Assembly (NCBI GenBank): GCA_016415585.1
Contig: CP066552.1
Location: 1,550,001-1,614,000, forward strand
Reading direction: 5' to 3'
Origin: Pectobacterium carotovorum
Lineage (GTDB): Bacteria > Pseudomonadota > Gammaproteobacteria > Enterobacterales > Enterobacteriaceae
Length of the DNA: 64,000 bases
Each line of letters starts with the position of its first letter. The first letter of the stretch is position 1. The notes below the pieces were generated by a model. That model saw only the letters and a list, made by a program, of their open reading frames with translations. It was not told the origin of the DNA and ran no database searches. This document shows, piece by piece, positions 25,994-36,982 of the stretch. A program made the translations under genes and the position numbers.

Positions 25994-28900
25994 TCACGAT
26001 AGTGACAAATCCTTCCCCGGTGCTTTGCGCCGAATATTCCTCAGCTTGTCGAAAAACAGATACACCACCGGTGTGGTGTACAGCGTGAGGATTTGGCTCA
26101 TCACCAGACCTCCGACAATTGTGATGCCGAGCGGTTGGCGCAGCTCGGCACCATCACCGCTGGTCAACACCAGCGGCAGGGCGCCAAACAGCGCGGCTAA
26201 CGTGGTCATCATAATCGGGCGGAAACGCAGCAGGCAGGCCTGAAAAATGGCGTCCTGTGCGCTCAACCCGCCGCTGCGCTGTGCCACCAGCGCAAAATCC
26301 ACCATCATGATCGCGTTCTTCTTCACGATCCCAATCAGCAGCATGATGCCAATCAGCGCGACCAGACTAAACGGTGCGCCGAACCACTCCAGTGCCAGCA
26401 GCGCGCCCACGCCCGCCGAGGGCAGGGTAGACAGAATCGTCAGCGGGTGCACATAGCTCTCATACAACACGCCCAGCACGATATACACGGTGATAATCGC
26501 TGCCAGAATTAGCAACAGTTGGGAAGACTGCGACTGCTGGAACGCCTGTGCTGTACCGGAGAACTGACCGCGTACCGCTGACGGCACGCCCAGCGACGTC
26601 ATGGTTCTTTCTATCGCTGCCGTCGCGCTGGAAAGATCGGTGCCCTCCGGCAGGTTAAAAGATATCGTCGAGGCGGCAGACAGCCCCTGATGGTTCACCG
26701 AAAGCGGCGCGTTGATCGGCTTCCAACTGGCGAAATAAGAGAGCGGGATAGGCTTACCTTCGTTATTGATCACGAACATCTTGTTCAGTGAACTGACGTC
26801 TTGCGTGTAGGCGTCGTCCACTTCCATCACCACCTTGTATTGGTTTAGCGGCTGGTAAATGGTTGAAATCTGGCGCTGTCCGAAAGCGTTATTGAGTAGT
26901 GCGTTAGCGGCAGAAACGCTGATGCCGAGCTGCGCCATCGCATCACGATCGTAGGTGAGCGCCATTTCCGCGCCTTTATCCTGCTGATCGGAATTCACGT
27001 CGGCCAGCTCAGGGAGTTTGCTGAAAGCAGCACGAATCTTGGGTTCCCAGATGCGCAGCTCGCTCAAATCGTCAGACAGCAGCGTGTACTGGTATCCCGC
27101 GCTCGATTCCCGCCCGCCGATACGAATATCCTGCACCGGCATTAAAAACAGGTTGGCACCGGGTTCTTTTGCCAGCTTGACGCGCAGGCGACTGATCACC
27201 TGCTGTGCCGATACATCACGTTCGGACAGCGGCTTAAGTGAGATAAACATCGACCCGCTGTTGGTGCGCGATCCGCCGGTAAACCCGTTCACGTTATCCA
27301 CCGCAGGATCGCTGCTGACAATGGTCATGAAGTTCTGGAGTTTCACCGTCATAGCCTGAAAAGAAATGCTCTGGTCGGCCTGAATGAAGCCCATCAATCG
27401 GCCCGTGTCCTGCTCTGGGAAGAAGGTCTTGGGAATGCTGATGTACAGCCAGACGTTGAGCGCGATGGTGCCCAGCAGGAGCAGCAACACCCAGCGCGCA
27501 TGGTTGAGCACCCATTTCAGCGAGCGCCCGTAGCCTTGCTGCATGGCGAGCAATACACGATTAAAACCACGGGTGCGCGGCTGACTGCGTTTGGGAACGG
27601 CACGTAGCAGGCGGGCGCACAGCATCGGCGTCAGCGTCAGCGAGATCAGCAGCGAAATCATGATCGCTACCGACAGCGTGACGGCAAATTCGCGGAATAA
27701 TCGCCCCGGTAGCCCGTCCATCAGCAGGAGCGGGATGAACACCGCAACCAGCGACAGACTCATCGATAAGACGGTAAATCCCACTTCGCGTACGCCCTGA
27801 AGCGAGGCCTGTAGCGGCTTCATGCCGGCTTCGATGTGGCGGGAAATATTCTCCAGCACCACGATGGCGTCATCCACCACGAAACCGGTGGCAATGGTAA
27901 GCGCCATCAGCGACAGGTTGTTCAGACTAAAACCGCACAGATACATGGCCGCGAAAGTGCCGATAAGCGACACCGGGACGGCCAGCGCTGGAATGGCGGT
28001 TGCACGGGCTGAACGCAGGAACAGAAAGACGACCAGAATAACCAGCGCGACGGCGATAATCAGCGATTGCTCGACCTCCGCCAGCGAGGCGCGAATGGTG
28101 GGTGAACGATCCTGTGCGACGTCCAGCTGTATTTCGGCGGGCAGGCTGGCGCGCAGTTCCGGCATCGCGGCGCGGATATTGTCTACCGTGGTGATAATGT
28201 TGGCATCCGGCGCGCGGCGAATCATCACCAGAATCGCAGGCTTCGAGTTCGCCATCCCTGCGTTACGGGAGTTCTGCACCGAATCTTCTACCGTGGCGAC
28301 GTCGCTCAGGCGGACGGCTGCCCCGTTGTTGTAGTGGATAATCAGCGGCGCGTAGGCATCGGCGGTTTTGAGTTCATCGTTGGTTTGTATCTGCCAGCTT
28401 TTCTGGCTGTTTTCCACGTTCCCTAGCGGCTGGCGCACGTTCGCCTGCGCGATAGCCTGCCGCACCTCATCGAGGGAAATCCCCTGATTAAACAGCGCCA
28501 CCGGATTCAGCGCGACGCGCACGGCAGGCAGCGAACTCCCGCCGATGGAGACATCGCCAACGCCTTCCATCTGCGAAATTTTCTGCGACAGCTGGGTAGA
28601 GGCAAAGTCGTACAGCTGTCCCTGACTGTAGGTGTCCGAGGTCAGCGTCAGAATCATGACGGGGGCATCGGACGGATTGACTTTGCGGTAGGTCGGGCGG
28701 CTAGACATGCCGGACGGCAACAGATTCTGTGCCGCGTTAATGGCTGCCTGCACATCACGCGCCGCACCGTTGATATCCCTGTCGAGATTAAATACCAGAA
28801 TAACGCGCGTACTACCGAGTGAGCTGGTGGAAGTCATTTCGCTGACGCCCGCGATCCTGCCGAGTGCCCGCTCCAGCGGCGTGGCGACGGCAGAGGCCAT

Positions 28901-29074
28901 GGTTTCCGGCGAAGCACCGGGCAGCGAGGCGCTGACCGAGATCACTGGGAAATCCACCTGCGGCAGCGGCGACACCGGCAGCAGGCGGAAACCTAATACG
29001 CCACAGAGCGCGATGGCCAGCGTCAGCAGCAGGGTGGCGACGGGGCGGTGGATGAACAGGGCGAAGAACTTCAC
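25994..29074 (-). CDS. mdtC: RND efflux pump inner-membrane subunit MdtC
   Basis: MdtC combines with MdtB in a heteromeric RND proton-drug antiporter that exports bile salts, novobiocin and similar compounds through TolC. The product is 1026 residues, E. coli length, beginning [20 protein letters not shown]. It has the two-fold RND repeat: TM1, a large periplasmic loop, then TM2-6 including the proton-relay aspartates in [20 protein letters not shown], and the second half with [20 protein letters not shown]. Its start overlaps the mdtB stop by four bases (ATGA). Downstream the operon is interrupted by a palindromic repeat before mdtD. Confidence 0.96.
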   Translation of the reverse strand: MKFFALFIHRPVATLLLTLAIALCGVLGFRLLPVSPLPQVDFPVISVSASLPGASPETMASAVATPLERALGRIAGVSEMTSTSSLGSTRVILVFNLDRDINGAARDVQAAINAAQNLLPSGMSSRPTYRKVNPSDAPVMILTLTSDTYSQGQLYDFASTQLSQKISQMEGVGDVSIGGSSLPAVRVALNPVALFNQGISLDEVRQAIAQANVRQPLGNVENSQKSWQIQTNDELKTADAYAPLIIHYNNGAAVRLSDVATVEDSVQNSRNAGMANSKPAILVMIRRAPDANIITTVDNIRAAMPELRASLPAEIQLDVAQDRSPTIRASLAEVEQSLIIAVALVILVVFLFLRSARATAIPALAVPVSLIGTFAAMYLCGFSLNNLSLMALTIATGFVVDDAIVVLENISRHIEAGMKPLQASLQGVREVGFTVLSMSLSLVAVFIPLLLMDGLPGRLFREFAVTLSVAIMISLLISLTLTPMLCARLLRAVPKRSQPRTRGFNRVLLAMQQGYGRSLKWVLNHARWVLLLLLGTIALNVWLYISIPKTFFPEQDTGRLMGFIQADQSISFQAMTVKLQNFMTIVSSDPAVDNVNGFTGGSRTNSGSMFISLKPLSERDVSAQQVISRLRVKLAKEPGANLFLMPVQDIRIGGRESSAGYQYTLLSDDLSELRIWEPKIRAAFSKLPELADVNSDQQDKGAEMALTYDRDAMAQLGISVSAANALLNNAFGQRQISTIYQPLNQYKVVMEVDDAYTQDVSSLNKMFVINNEGKPIPLSYFASWKPINAPLSVNHQGLSAASTISFNLPEGTDLSSATAAIERTMTSLGVPSAVRGQFSGTAQAFQQSQSSQLLLILAAIITVYIVLGVLYESYVHPLTILSTLPSAGVGALLALEWFGAPFSLVALIGIMLLIGIVKKNAIMMVDFALVAQRSGGLSAQDAIFQACLLRFRPIMMTTLAALFGALPLVLTSGDGAELRQPLGITIVGGLVMSQILTLYTTPVVYLFFDKLRNIRRKAPGKDLSLS

Positions 29075-32000
29075 TCGGTTTCTTCCTCCTGACGTGGCGC
29101 ACGGCGGAATCGCGTCGCCAGACGATCAAACAGCAGGTAGATCACCGGTGTGGTAAACAGCGTCAGGACTTGGCTCATGATCAGGCCGCCGACCATACAG
29201 ATCCCCAGCGGCTGGCGCAGTTCTGCGCCGACGCCAGTACTCAGCATCAGCGGCAGCGCACTCAGCAGCGCCGCCATCGTGGTCATCAAAATCGGCCGGA
29301 AACGCAGCAGACAGGCCTGATAAATAGCGTCATACGGTTTCATGCCCTGTTCTCGCTCCGCCGCCAGCGCGAAGTCGATCATCATGATGGCGTTTTTCTT
29401 CACGATCCCGATGAGCAAAATGATCCCGATAATGGCGATCACATCCAGCTCATTCCCCGCCATCATGAGCGCCAGTAGTGCGCCGACGCCCGCCGTTGGC
29501 AGCGTAGACAAGATGGTGATCGGGTGAATAAAGCTCTCGTATAGCACGCCAAGCACAATGTACATCGCGACAATCGCCGCCACGATGAGCCACACGGTGC
29601 TGCTCAGCGCTGACTGGAACGCCAGCGTACTGCCCTGAAAACGAGTGGTGATATCCGCAGGCAGGTTCATCTGCTGCTCGGCCTGCGTAATGGCATCAAC
29701 GGCTTCGCCCAGCGCATAGCCTTTAGCGACGTTGAAGGAGATTGTCGTTGACGGGAACTGGTCGATATGGTTGATCGCCAGCGGCCCCTGACGCTCCTCA
29801 ATGGTAGCAATACTGCTGAGCGGAATGGTTCCGCCGTCGCTGCTGATGAGGCGCACGTCATTCAGCGCGTCCAGACCGGTGTTGTTGGTCGTATCGTGCT
29901 CCAGCACCACGCGATACTGGCTGGCCTGCGTATAGATGGTGGAAACCAGTCGCTGACCAAAGGCATTGTACAGCGCGCTATCGACCTGTGACATTGTAAT
30001 ACCCAGACGGCTAGCGCTGTCGCGGTTCACGTTGACGTAGGCGACCGCTGCGCCGTCTTGCCAGTCGCTGCTGACATCCTCTAGCTGCGGCAGTTTTTTC
30101 AACTCGGTCATCAGCTTTGGCACCCACTCGCTCAGCTCGTCCAGCGACATCGCCTGCAAGGTAAACTGGTATTGCGTGCGGCTAATCTGGGTGTCGATGG
30201 TGAGATCCTGCACCGGTTGCAGATACAGCTGAATGCCGGGGATCTGGGCAGTTTGCTGTTGCAGACGACTGATGATCTCTGGAATACGTTCGCTGCGTTC
30301 ACTGAGCGGTTTCAGGTTGATTTGCAGTCGGCCGCTGTTCAGCGCGGCGTTTGTGCCGTCAACACCGATGAACGAGGACACGCTTTCCACCGTCGGATCT
30401 TTCATGATGATGGATGCGACGCGCTGCTGGCGGTCGGCCATATTGCTGAACGAGACCGTCTGCGGTGCCTGCACGGTGCCCTGAATGATGCCGTTATCCT
30501 GTATCGGGAAGAAGCCTTTCGGGATCCAGATATAGAGCAAAACTGTTAGCAGCAACGTACCGAGTGCGACGCTGAGTGTCAGCCACGGATGATTCAGCAC
30601 CTTGCGCAGCCAGACGCCGTAGGCATCAATCAGGCGAGTGAAGAAACGTTCGCTGGCGCGGGTAAAGCGGTTCTGTTTACGCAGTGACTGATGGCTCAGC
30701 ATTCGTGCGCACATCATGGGCGTCAGCGTGAGCGAAACGACGGCGGAAATCAGAATAGATACCGCCAGCGTGACGGCGAATTCGCGGAACAAGCGTCCGA
30801 CGATATCGCCCATAAACAGCAGCGGGATCAGCACCGCGATGAGCGAGAAGGTCAGAGAGATAATGGTGAAGCCAATTTCTCCCGCGCCTTTCAACGCTGC
30901 GTTAAGCGGTTTCTCTCCTTTTTCGATATAGCGGGCGATGTTTTCAATCACTACGATGGCATCATCCACCACGAAACCAGTGGCGATGGTGAGCGCCATG
31001 AGCGTCAGGTTGTTGATGGAGAAACCGAGAAAGTACATGGCGGCAAAGGTGCCAATCAGCGACAGCGGCACGGCAATGCTGGGGATCAGCGTAGCGACGG
31101 CGTTACGCAAGAACAGGTAAATCACCATCACGACCAGCGCGATAGCCAGCAGCAGCTCAAACTGGACGTCTTTCACCGAGGCGCGAATGCTGGTGGTGCG
31201 ATCAGTCAGCGTGGTGACTTCGACAGAGTTCGGCAGGCTGGCTTTTAGCGCAGGCAGCATCTTGCTAATGCTGTCCGTAGTCGTGATGACGTTGGCACCC
31301 GGCTGGCGCTGAACGTTGATAATGATCGCCTGCTGCCGATTCGCCCAGGCACCGAGATGAATATTCTCGGCGGCCTGTTCGATAGTCGCGACATCCTGAA
31401 GCCGCACTGGCGCGCCATTTTTCCACGCAACAATTAGCTTGCGGTAGTCATCAACGGATTTCATTTGATCGTTGGCGGAGAGCGTGACCGAGCGCGTTGG
31501 ACCATCCAGACTCCCTTTGGCGGAATTCACGTTGGCGGCGGTAATGGCGGTGCGGATCGTTTCGCTGGTTAGGCCGTACGCCGCCAGCGCAGGGGCGTTC
31601 AGCCTTACCCGCACTGCCGGACGTTGGCCACCGGCTAATGACACCAGACCGACGCCCGCCACCTGTGAGATTTTCTGCGCGATGCGGTTGTCCACCATGT
31701 CCTGCACCTGTGTCATCGACATGGTGCTGGAGGTGACGGCCAGCGTCATAATCGGCGGATCTGCTGGATTTACCTTGCTGTAGGTCGGTGGATAGGGCAG
31801 ATCGTTAGGTAGCAGGTTGCTGGCCGCATTGATAGCGGCCTGCACATCCTGTTCGGCGACGTCCAGCGATAGCTCAAGCTGGAATTGAAGCGTGATAACG
31901 GATGCGCCGCCTGCGCTCTGCGTCGACATCTGTTTTAGTCCAGACATCTGGCCGAACTGCCGTTCCAGCGGCGCGGTAATCGCCGAGGTCACCACGTCGG

Positions 32001-32193
32001 GGCTGGCACCGGGATACAGGGTAATGACCTGAATCGTCGGATAATCGACTTCGGGCAGTGCGGACACTGGCAGTGCCCGATAGCCGATAATACCGGCGAG
32101 CAGAATGGCGATCATCAGCAGCGTCGTGGCGACCGGACGCAGGATAAACAGGCGCGACGGGCCACCGCCGCTGGCTGGAACGGTATCCTGCAT
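29071..32193 (-). CDS. mdtB: RND efflux pump inner-membrane subunit MdtB
   Basis: MdtB is the second RND protomer of the MdtBC heterotrimer (normally two MdtB to one MdtC) and carries the proton pathway. The 1040-residue protein shows [20 protein letters not shown], the TM4 aspartate pair in [20 protein letters not shown], and the C-terminal [20 protein letters not shown]. It is collinear with E. coli MdtB. Its start codon overlaps the mdtA stop by one base, and it overlaps mdtC by four, so mdtABC are translationally coupled. Confidence 0.96.
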   Translation of the reverse strand: MQDTVPASGGGPSRLFILRPVATTLLMIAILLAGIIGYRALPVSALPEVDYPTIQVITLYPGASPDVVTSAITAPLERQFGQMSGLKQMSTQSAGGASVITLQFQLELSLDVAEQDVQAAINAASNLLPNDLPYPPTYSKVNPADPPIMTLAVTSSTMSMTQVQDMVDNRIAQKISQVAGVGLVSLAGGQRPAVRVRLNAPALAAYGLTSETIRTAITAANVNSAKGSLDGPTRSVTLSANDQMKSVDDYRKLIVAWKNGAPVRLQDVATIEQAAENIHLGAWANRQQAIIINVQRQPGANVITTTDSISKMLPALKASLPNSVEVTTLTDRTTSIRASVKDVQFELLLAIALVVMVIYLFLRNAVATLIPSIAVPLSLIGTFAAMYFLGFSINNLTLMALTIATGFVVDDAIVVIENIARYIEKGEKPLNAALKGAGEIGFTIISLTFSLIAVLIPLLFMGDIVGRLFREFAVTLAVSILISAVVSLTLTPMMCARMLSHQSLRKQNRFTRASERFFTRLIDAYGVWLRKVLNHPWLTLSVALGTLLLTVLLYIWIPKGFFPIQDNGIIQGTVQAPQTVSFSNMADRQQRVASIIMKDPTVESVSSFIGVDGTNAALNSGRLQINLKPLSERSERIPEIISRLQQQTAQIPGIQLYLQPVQDLTIDTQISRTQYQFTLQAMSLDELSEWVPKLMTELKKLPQLEDVSSDWQDGAAVAYVNVNRDSASRLGITMSQVDSALYNAFGQRLVSTIYTQASQYRVVLEHDTTNNTGLDALNDVRLISSDGGTIPLSSIATIEERQGPLAINHIDQFPSTTISFNVAKGYALGEAVDAITQAEQQMNLPADITTRFQGSTLAFQSALSSTVWLIVAAIVAMYIVLGVLYESFIHPITILSTLPTAGVGALLALMMAGNELDVIAIIGIILLIGIVKKNAIMMIDFALAAEREQGMKPYDAIYQACLLRFRPILMTTMAALLSALPLMLSTGVGAELRQPLGICMVGGLIMSQVLTLFTTPVIYLLFDRLATRFRRAPRQEEETE

Positions 32194-33428
32194 CAGGATT
32201 TCTCTCCAGCGATTGCGGGCGTTTTCTCCGTCAACGCTGAGGGAATGACTTCCACTTTCGCGCCTTCGGTCAGGCGGTCGATACCGTCAGTCACAACCTG
32301 AACATTGGCGTCCAGCCCGGCGGTCACCACAACCAACTGGCCGTACTGAATGCTGGTGGTAACCTGACGCTTACTCACTTCATTTTTATCATTCAGAATC
32401 CAGACAAAGCGGCCTTCATTGCCCATTTGTACGGCGGCGGATGGCGCGACGACGGCATTTTTCAGCGTGTCGACCTTCATGCGGATATTCACGAACTGGT
32501 TCGGGAACAGGGCATCGTCCAGATTGTCAAAACGCGCCTTGAGCTTGATTGTGCCCGTGGTGGTGTCGATCTGGTTGTCCATGCTCAGCAGGATGCCCTG
32601 CGAGAGTTTCTTTTGATTAGCGCGATCCCAGGCTTCTACCACGGGCGGCTGACCTGATTTCTGCGCACTCAGAATCGTGGAGATTTCCGCTTCCGGTACG
32701 GTAAAGACCACATCAATAGGGTAGGTCTGCGTAATCACGACAATGCCATTGGTGTCGCCGCTGGTGATGTAATTCCCCACATCGACCTGTTTTAAACCGA
32801 TCCGACCGCTGATAGGGGCGGTGATTTTGCTGTAATCCAGCTGAAGCTGTGCGCTGGCGACGGCACCTTCATCGGCTTTTAGCGTGCCTTCCGCCTGACG
32901 AACGGCGGCGGTCTGCGCATCCAGTTCTTGACGGGAGATCAGGTTGGTTTTCACCAACTGCTGATAGCGCGCTAAATCCTGTCGGGCGTTAGCCAGTGAG
33001 GCCTGATCTTTTGCCAACTGTCCCTGAGCCTGCGTCAGCTCAACCTGAAAAGGACGCGGGTCGATTTCCGCCAGCAGCTCGCCAGCCTTAACCTGTTGCC
33101 CTTCCTGAAAGTGGAGCGCCATCAACTGACCATTCACCCGGCTGCGCAGCGTCACGGTGTTGGCCGCCGTCACAGTGCCTAAACCTGACAGATAATAGGG
33201 CACGGAAGCGGATTGCGTCATCGCAGCCTGCACGGGGGCCAACGTGCGCATAGCAGCGCGGCGTCCACCGCCATTGCTGTTGCTTCCCGAATGTGACGTA
33301 CGGGCGGCATGCTGTTCACTCGTGCCAGAGGCGGCAGGTGGTGTCTGGGTAAAATGGCGCCAGATCAGTACGGCAATAGCGATAACGGCGGCAAGTACCA
33401 GCAGGCCTCGGATACGTTTGGCATTCAT
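32193..33428 (-). CDS. mdtA: RND efflux periplasmic adaptor MdtA
   Basis: MdtA is the membrane-fusion protein joining MdtBC to TolC. The 411-residue product has an N-terminal signal/anchor ([16 protein letters not shown], about residues 9-24) and a Ser/Asn/Gly linker. The lipoyl domain begins with [21 protein letters not shown] coiled-coil hairpin ([20 protein letters not shown] ... [20 protein letters not shown]) and beta-barrel and membrane-proximal domains follow. It is the first gene of the operon. A BaeR box is expected in front, but the best match (around 33575-33592) is weak. Part of a palindromic repeat end lies in the leader. Confidence 0.95.
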   Translation of the reverse strand: MNAKRIRGLLVLAAVIAIAVLIWRHFTQTPPAASGTSEQHAARTSHSGSNSNGGGRRAAMRTLAPVQAAMTQSASVPYYLSGLGTVTAANTVTLRSRVNGQLMALHFQEGQQVKAGELLAEIDPRPFQVELTQAQGQLAKDQASLANARQDLARYQQLVKTNLISRQELDAQTAAVRQAEGTLKADEGAVASAQLQLDYSKITAPISGRIGLKQVDVGNYITSGDTNGIVVITQTYPIDVVFTVPEAEISTILSAQKSGQPPVVEAWDRANQKKLSQGILLSMDNQIDTTTGTIKLKARFDNLDDALFPNQFVNIRMKVDTLKNAVVAPSAAVQMGNEGRFVWILNDKNEVSKRQVTTSIQYGQLVVVTAGLDANVQVVTDGIDRLTEGAKVEVIPSALTEKTPAIAGEKS

Positions 33429-33477
33429 AGTGATGGATTACTCTCTCCAGGTTGCACGGGAAGCACGGCGTAGCCGC

Positions 33478-33505
33478 ATACTTCACGCTGCATGTGCGTT
33501 GGCTG
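33478..33505. repeat. Solo end fragment of the 17210-type repeat
   Basis: GCATACTTCACGCTGCATGTGCGTTGGCTG repeats, with two or three changes, the left end of the element at 17210. It lies in the mdtA leader, 50 bases from the start codon. Confidence 0.6.
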
Positions 33506-33610
33506 TCATACCCAGCACGTTATTAGACCAATGGCCTTATTTTACTAGTTTAAACAAGGGATGCCGGACAAAAATGAAGGAATTATGGAAGATATGTCAG
33601 GGTTTGTAGG

Positions 33611-33642
33611 AAAAAGAATCCGGCAGCACAAGGCTGCCGGAT
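33611..33642 (-). terminator. Rho-independent terminator of nupC
   Basis: On the minus strand ATCCGGCAGC pairs perfectly with GCTGCCGGAT around a five-base loop, and TTCTTTTTCC follows. It lies about 30 bases after the nupC stop and isolates nupC from the mdtA promoter region. Confidence 0.85.
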
Positions 33643-33673
33643 AGAGATAAAAATTTTATAACGTGATGAAGGA

Positions 33674-34870
33674 TTACAGCACCAGACCGGCGATAGCGGC
33701 GGAAAGGATGCTCACCAGCGTAGAACCGTAAACCAGTTTCAGGCCAAAACGGGAAACCACGTTGCCCTGTTGTTCGTTCAGGCCTTTAATCGCGCCAGCA
33801 ATAATACCGATGGACGAGAAGTTGGCGAAGGACACCAGGAACACAGACAGGATGCCCACGCTGCGTGGAGACAGTTCGCCTGCTACTTTTTGCAGTTCCA
33901 GCATCGCCACAAATTCGTTAGAAACCAGTTTGGTTGCCATGATGCTACCAACCTGAAGGGCTTCGTGAGACGGGATACCCATGATCCAGGCGAACGGATA
34001 GAACACGTAGCCGAGGACTTCCTGGAAGCTGATGCCAAAAATGGCGCTGAAAATCGCGTTGACTGCGGCAATCAGTGCAATGAAGCCAATCAGCATTGCT
34101 GCAACGATAACGGCAACTTTGAAGCCTGCCAGAATGTATTCGCCCAGCATTTCAAAGAAGCTCTGATTTTCATGCAGATTACCCAACTGCAATTCCGGCT
34201 CTTCACCGACTTTGTAGGGGTTAATCAGCGACAGCACGATGAAGGTACTGAACATGTTCAGAATCAGCGCGGCAACGACGAATTTAGCATCCAGCATAGA
34301 CATGTACGCACCGACGATAGACATCGAAACGGTCGACATGGCGGTTGCTGACATGGTGTACATGCGTTTTTCGGACATCTTGCCCAGAATGTCTTTGTAG
34401 GCAATGAAGTTTTCTGACTGGCCGAGAATCAGTGAACTGACTGCGTTAAAGGATTCCAGTTTACCCATGCCGTTCACTTTGGACAGGACCGTACCAATCG
34501 CGCGGATGATGATGGGCAGCACTTTAATGTGTTGCAGGATACCGATCAGCGCGGAAATGAAGACGATAGGACAGAGTACTTTAAAGAAGAAGGAAATCAG
34601 GTTCTTCTCACTGTTAACCATGTCACCGAATACGAAGTCCGTCCCTTGACCTGCAAATCCGAGTAGTTTGTCGAACAGCGCTGCGACCCCTTTGACTGCG
34701 CCTAATCCAATGTCGGAGTACAGGAAGAAATAAGCGAGCAAAATTTCGATGACGAGTAACTGAATAATAAAACGAATACGAATACTTTTACGATCGCGGC
34801 AGACGAGTAGTGCCAGCGCCGCAACAACAACCAGCGCCAGAATAAATTGCGCGATATGGGACAGGGACAT
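33674..34870 (-). CDS. nupC: Nucleoside permease NupC
   Basis: NupC is an inner-membrane proton-coupled concentrative nucleoside transporter that prefers pyrimidine nucleosides and adenosine. The product of 398 residues is closely similar to E. coli NupC. It has the N-terminal gate and the conserved core [36 protein letters not shown], and the C-terminal [20 protein letters not shown]. The open frame starts at 34906, but the ATG at 34870 ([13 protein letters not shown]) has GGAG at good spacing and fits the family length. It is monocistronic with a strong terminator. Confidence 0.93.
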   Translation of the reverse strand: MSLSHIAQFILALVVVAALALLVCRDRKSIRIRFIIQLLVIEILLAYFFLYSDIGLGAVKGVAALFDKLLGFAGQGTDFVFGDMVNSEKNLISFFFKVLCPIVFISALIGILQHIKVLPIIIRAIGTVLSKVNGMGKLESFNAVSSLILGQSENFIAYKDILGKMSEKRMYTMSATAMSTVSMSIVGAYMSMLDAKFVVAALILNMFSTFIVLSLINPYKVGEEPELQLGNLHENQSFFEMLGEYILAGFKVAVIVAAMLIGFIALIAAVNAIFSAIFGISFQEVLGYVFYPFAWIMGIPSHEALQVGSIMATKLVSNEFVAMLELQKVAGELSPRSVGILSVFLVSFANFSSIGIIAGAIKGLNEQQGNVVSRFGLKLVYGSTLVSILSAAIAGLVL

Positions 34871-35128
34871 GTGTGCTCCAAATATGAGGCAGGCCAAATT
34901 TTCCACGTCATTTTATGTAACGCGTGCATTAAAAATGAGAGGAAGAACGCAAAAAAACAATTATACCTTGGGATTTTATCTAAACTAAATGCTACGTCTC
35001 GTTATTTGCGTCTTTCTGGTCATTCATTATTCTTATCCCAAACAGAAAGTGGCATTGCCCTACCGTAGATGTCAGGTAGGCGCGGGTTTTTTATGATGTT
35101 TTCTGCATGATTCAAAAGGAGAGTGATT

Positions 35129-36094
35129 ATGTCAGTATCAGATACCACACGTGAGCTTGGACGTTCTGGGATCGTGGTTCCACCTTTTTCTTTCGGCGGT
35201 AATGTCTTTGGCTGGACGGTTGACGAATCGACGTCGTTCAGCCTGTTGGATACGCTGCTGGCGCACGGGCTGAATTTCATTGATACCGCCGATGTTTATT
35301 CGCGCTGGGCTCCCGGCAATCAGGGCGGTGAATCTGAAACCATCATCGGTAACTGGCTGAAAAAAAGCGGCCAGCGTGACAAGGTCATTCTCGCCACCAA
35401 AGTGGGTATGGATTTAGGCGATGGCAAGAAAGGGCTGTCTCCCCGCTATATTCGACAGGCGGTCGAGGCCTCATTACAGCGTTTGCAAACTGACTACATC
35501 GATCTCTATCAGGCACATACTGACGACAAAGATACACCGCTGGAAGAAACGCTGGCCGCGTTTGATGAGCTGATTAAAGAGGGCAAAGTGCGCGCGATTG
35601 GGGCGTCTAACTACAGTGCGACGCGTCTGGCGGAGGCGCTGAAAGTCAGTAAAGCCAATCATCTGGCGCGTTATGAAACGCTGCAACCGGAATACAATTT
35701 GTACGATCGGCAGGGTTATGAGGCCGCGCTAGAGCCGTTGGTGCGTGAGCAAGGGATTGGAGTCATTAGCTACTATTCGCTGGCTAGCGGGTTTCTGTCA
35801 GGCAAGTATCGTCAGCCGAAGGATGCGTCGAAAAGCGCACGCGGGCAGGGCGTAGTAGAAAAATACCTGAACGAGCGCGGTCGCACCATTTTGGAAACGT
35901 TGGATAGCGTGGCGAATGCGCATCAGACGACGCCATCGCAGGTCGCGTTGGCCTGGCTGATCGCACGTCCGAGCATCACTGCCCCAATCGCCAGTGCAAC
36001 GTCGCTGGAGCAGGTTGCTGAACTGGCGGGCGCGACGCGGCTGGTGCTTCCAGCAGAAGATATCGAACTGTTGAATCGCGCGAGTCGCTATTAG
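35129..36094 (+). CDS. Aldo/keto reductase
   Basis: A 321-residue NADPH-dependent aldo/keto reductase with the (beta/alpha)8 fold. The catalytic tetrad is present: Asp and Tyr in NFIDTADVYS, Lys in ILATKVGMD, and His in DLYQAHTDD. The cofactor-binding end contains WLIARPSITAPIASATS. It resembles the YajO/YghZ-like group with broad carbonyl substrates, and the true substrate is unknown. The start at 35129 is chosen over a GTG at 35123 because AAGGAGAG lies at the right distance. It is a single gene divergent from nupC. Element copy B of the palindromic repeat follows its stop. Confidence 0.9.
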   Translation: MSVSDTTRELGRSGIVVPPFSFGGNVFGWTVDESTSFSLLDTLLAHGLNFIDTADVYSRWAPGNQGGESETIIGNWLKKSGQRDKVILATKVGMDLGDGKKGLSPRYIRQAVEASLQRLQTDYIDLYQAHTDDKDTPLEETLAAFDELIKEGKVRAIGASNYSATRLAEALKVSKANHLARYETLQPEYNLYDRQGYEAALEPLVREQGIGVISYYSLASGFLSGKYRQPKDASKSARGQGVVEKYLNERGRTILETLDSVANAHQTTPSQVALAWLIARPSITAPIASATSLEQVAELAGATRLVLPAEDIELLNRASRY

Positions 36095-36153
36095 GAAATT
36101 GCCTTCTTCGCAGGTGTTTCTTCATTACACTTTATATGCGGGTGTGGAAATGG

Positions 36154-36443
36154 TTTCGTGCGCCATCATACCGCCATTTTCATGCTACCTCGTAGCACGC
36201 GCCCGACATAGGGGGCTACGCCAGCCCCCTATGAACCCCGGCTTTTGGCGGGAATTATGCCGCTTACGCGGTGCCATCGGTGTTCATGACCGCTAATCGA
36301 GCCACCAGTGACGCGTTCCCGACGCGGCACTGGTTTTCGCGACGTCCTGTCGCTCACTCGGCGGTCAAGCCCACCGCTGCATAATTTTTACGCCAGATAA
36401 CGGCAAGATACTCATACATTTACAACATTTATCGCGCACGAAA
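36154..36443. repeat. TTTCGTGCGC-bounded modular palindromic element, copy B
   Basis: Bounded by GGTTTCGTGCGC and GCGCACGAAACC, perfect inverted ends of 12 bp. Arm X has the hairpin ATAGGGGGCT...AGCCCCCTAT (36208-36232) and the block TTTTGGCGGGAATTATGCCG shared with copy A. The core hairpin CCAGTGACGCG-TTCCCGA-CGCGGCACTGG spans 36305-36333. The right arm is the reverse complement of the left arm of copy C. It fills most of the gap between the aldo/keto reductase and the EIIB gene. Confidence 0.8.
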
Positions 36444-36489
36444 CCGCCTCAACAGTGGCATAAAAATGTGACTAAGAGACAGCGAACAT

Positions 36490-36831
36490 TTAGCGCGCTT
36501 CTGCTCCATCATCCTCAAACCAGGCGGCTAACTCGCGCCGCAGGTTATCCGACTGGGTGCCGAAGATGGCCTGCACCTGATGGCCGACGATGATCACGCC
36601 GATAGCGCCCAGTTTTTGTAAGCTGTCGCTGTTAACCAGCCGCAGGCTGTGAACCTCGACCCGCAGGCGGGTGATACAGGCATCCAGACTGACGATATTT
36701 TCTTTGCCGCCAAAGGCGGTTACCAACTGCTGCAAGTTTTCTTTGTCTAGCGGTGAAGCGATTTCAATCTCGGTGATTTGCTTACCCAACATTGATGCGA
36801 ACAATTTCCGAAAATTGTGAATCTTGCCCAT
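36490..36831 (-). CDS. Stand-alone PTS EIIB domain protein (glucose family)
   Basis: A 113-residue single-domain EIIB of the glucose/glucoside PTS family. The phospho-accepting cysteine is at about residue 52 in the conserved NIVSLDACITRLRVEV. The rest of the fold follows (LQKLGAIGVIIVGHQVQAIF). It lacks any EIIC or EIIA domain, and none is encoded nearby, so it must act with a permease encoded elsewhere or serve as a regulator. GTG at 36840 and ATG at 36831 are both in frame. GAGGTG is positioned for the ATG. It lies between copies of two palindromic repeat families and before ganB on the same strand, but has no evident link with galactan use. Confidence 0.85.
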   Translation of the reverse strand: MGKIHNFRKLFASMLGKQITEIEIASPLDKENLQQLVTAFGGKENIVSLDACITRLRVEVHSLRLVNSDSLQKLGAIGVIIVGHQVQAIFGTQSDNLRRELAAWFEDDGAEAR

Positions 36832-36902
36832 CGTAGTCACCTCTTCGTTTGTTTATCAGCGTGCGTATGATAATGCCGTTCGCGTAACATTACTGTTAGG
36901 CG

Positions 36903-36956
36903 ACACACGGTGATGAGGTTCTGTAGGAACGTCTGCACTGTGCTCGCCCAGTATCG
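36903..36956. repeat. CACGGTG-type palindromic repeat, copy 2
   Basis: ACACGGTGATGAGGTTC ... GCACTGTGCTCGCCC ... GTATC matches 20624-20679 with scattered changes. It lies just downstream of the ganB stop on the operon's end. Confidence 0.6.
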
Positions 36957-36982
36957 TAATGCTTAGCCAACAAGCATGAGCC

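Noticed and set aside
30691..31248. 185-codon frame antisense to mdtB
   Set aside because: It is a shadow of the mdtB coding strand, with low-complexity composition and no start context.
33575..33592. BaeR box upstream of mdtA
   Set aside because: Only about 12 of 18 positions fit the published E. coli pattern, too weak to annotate in an AT-variable leader.
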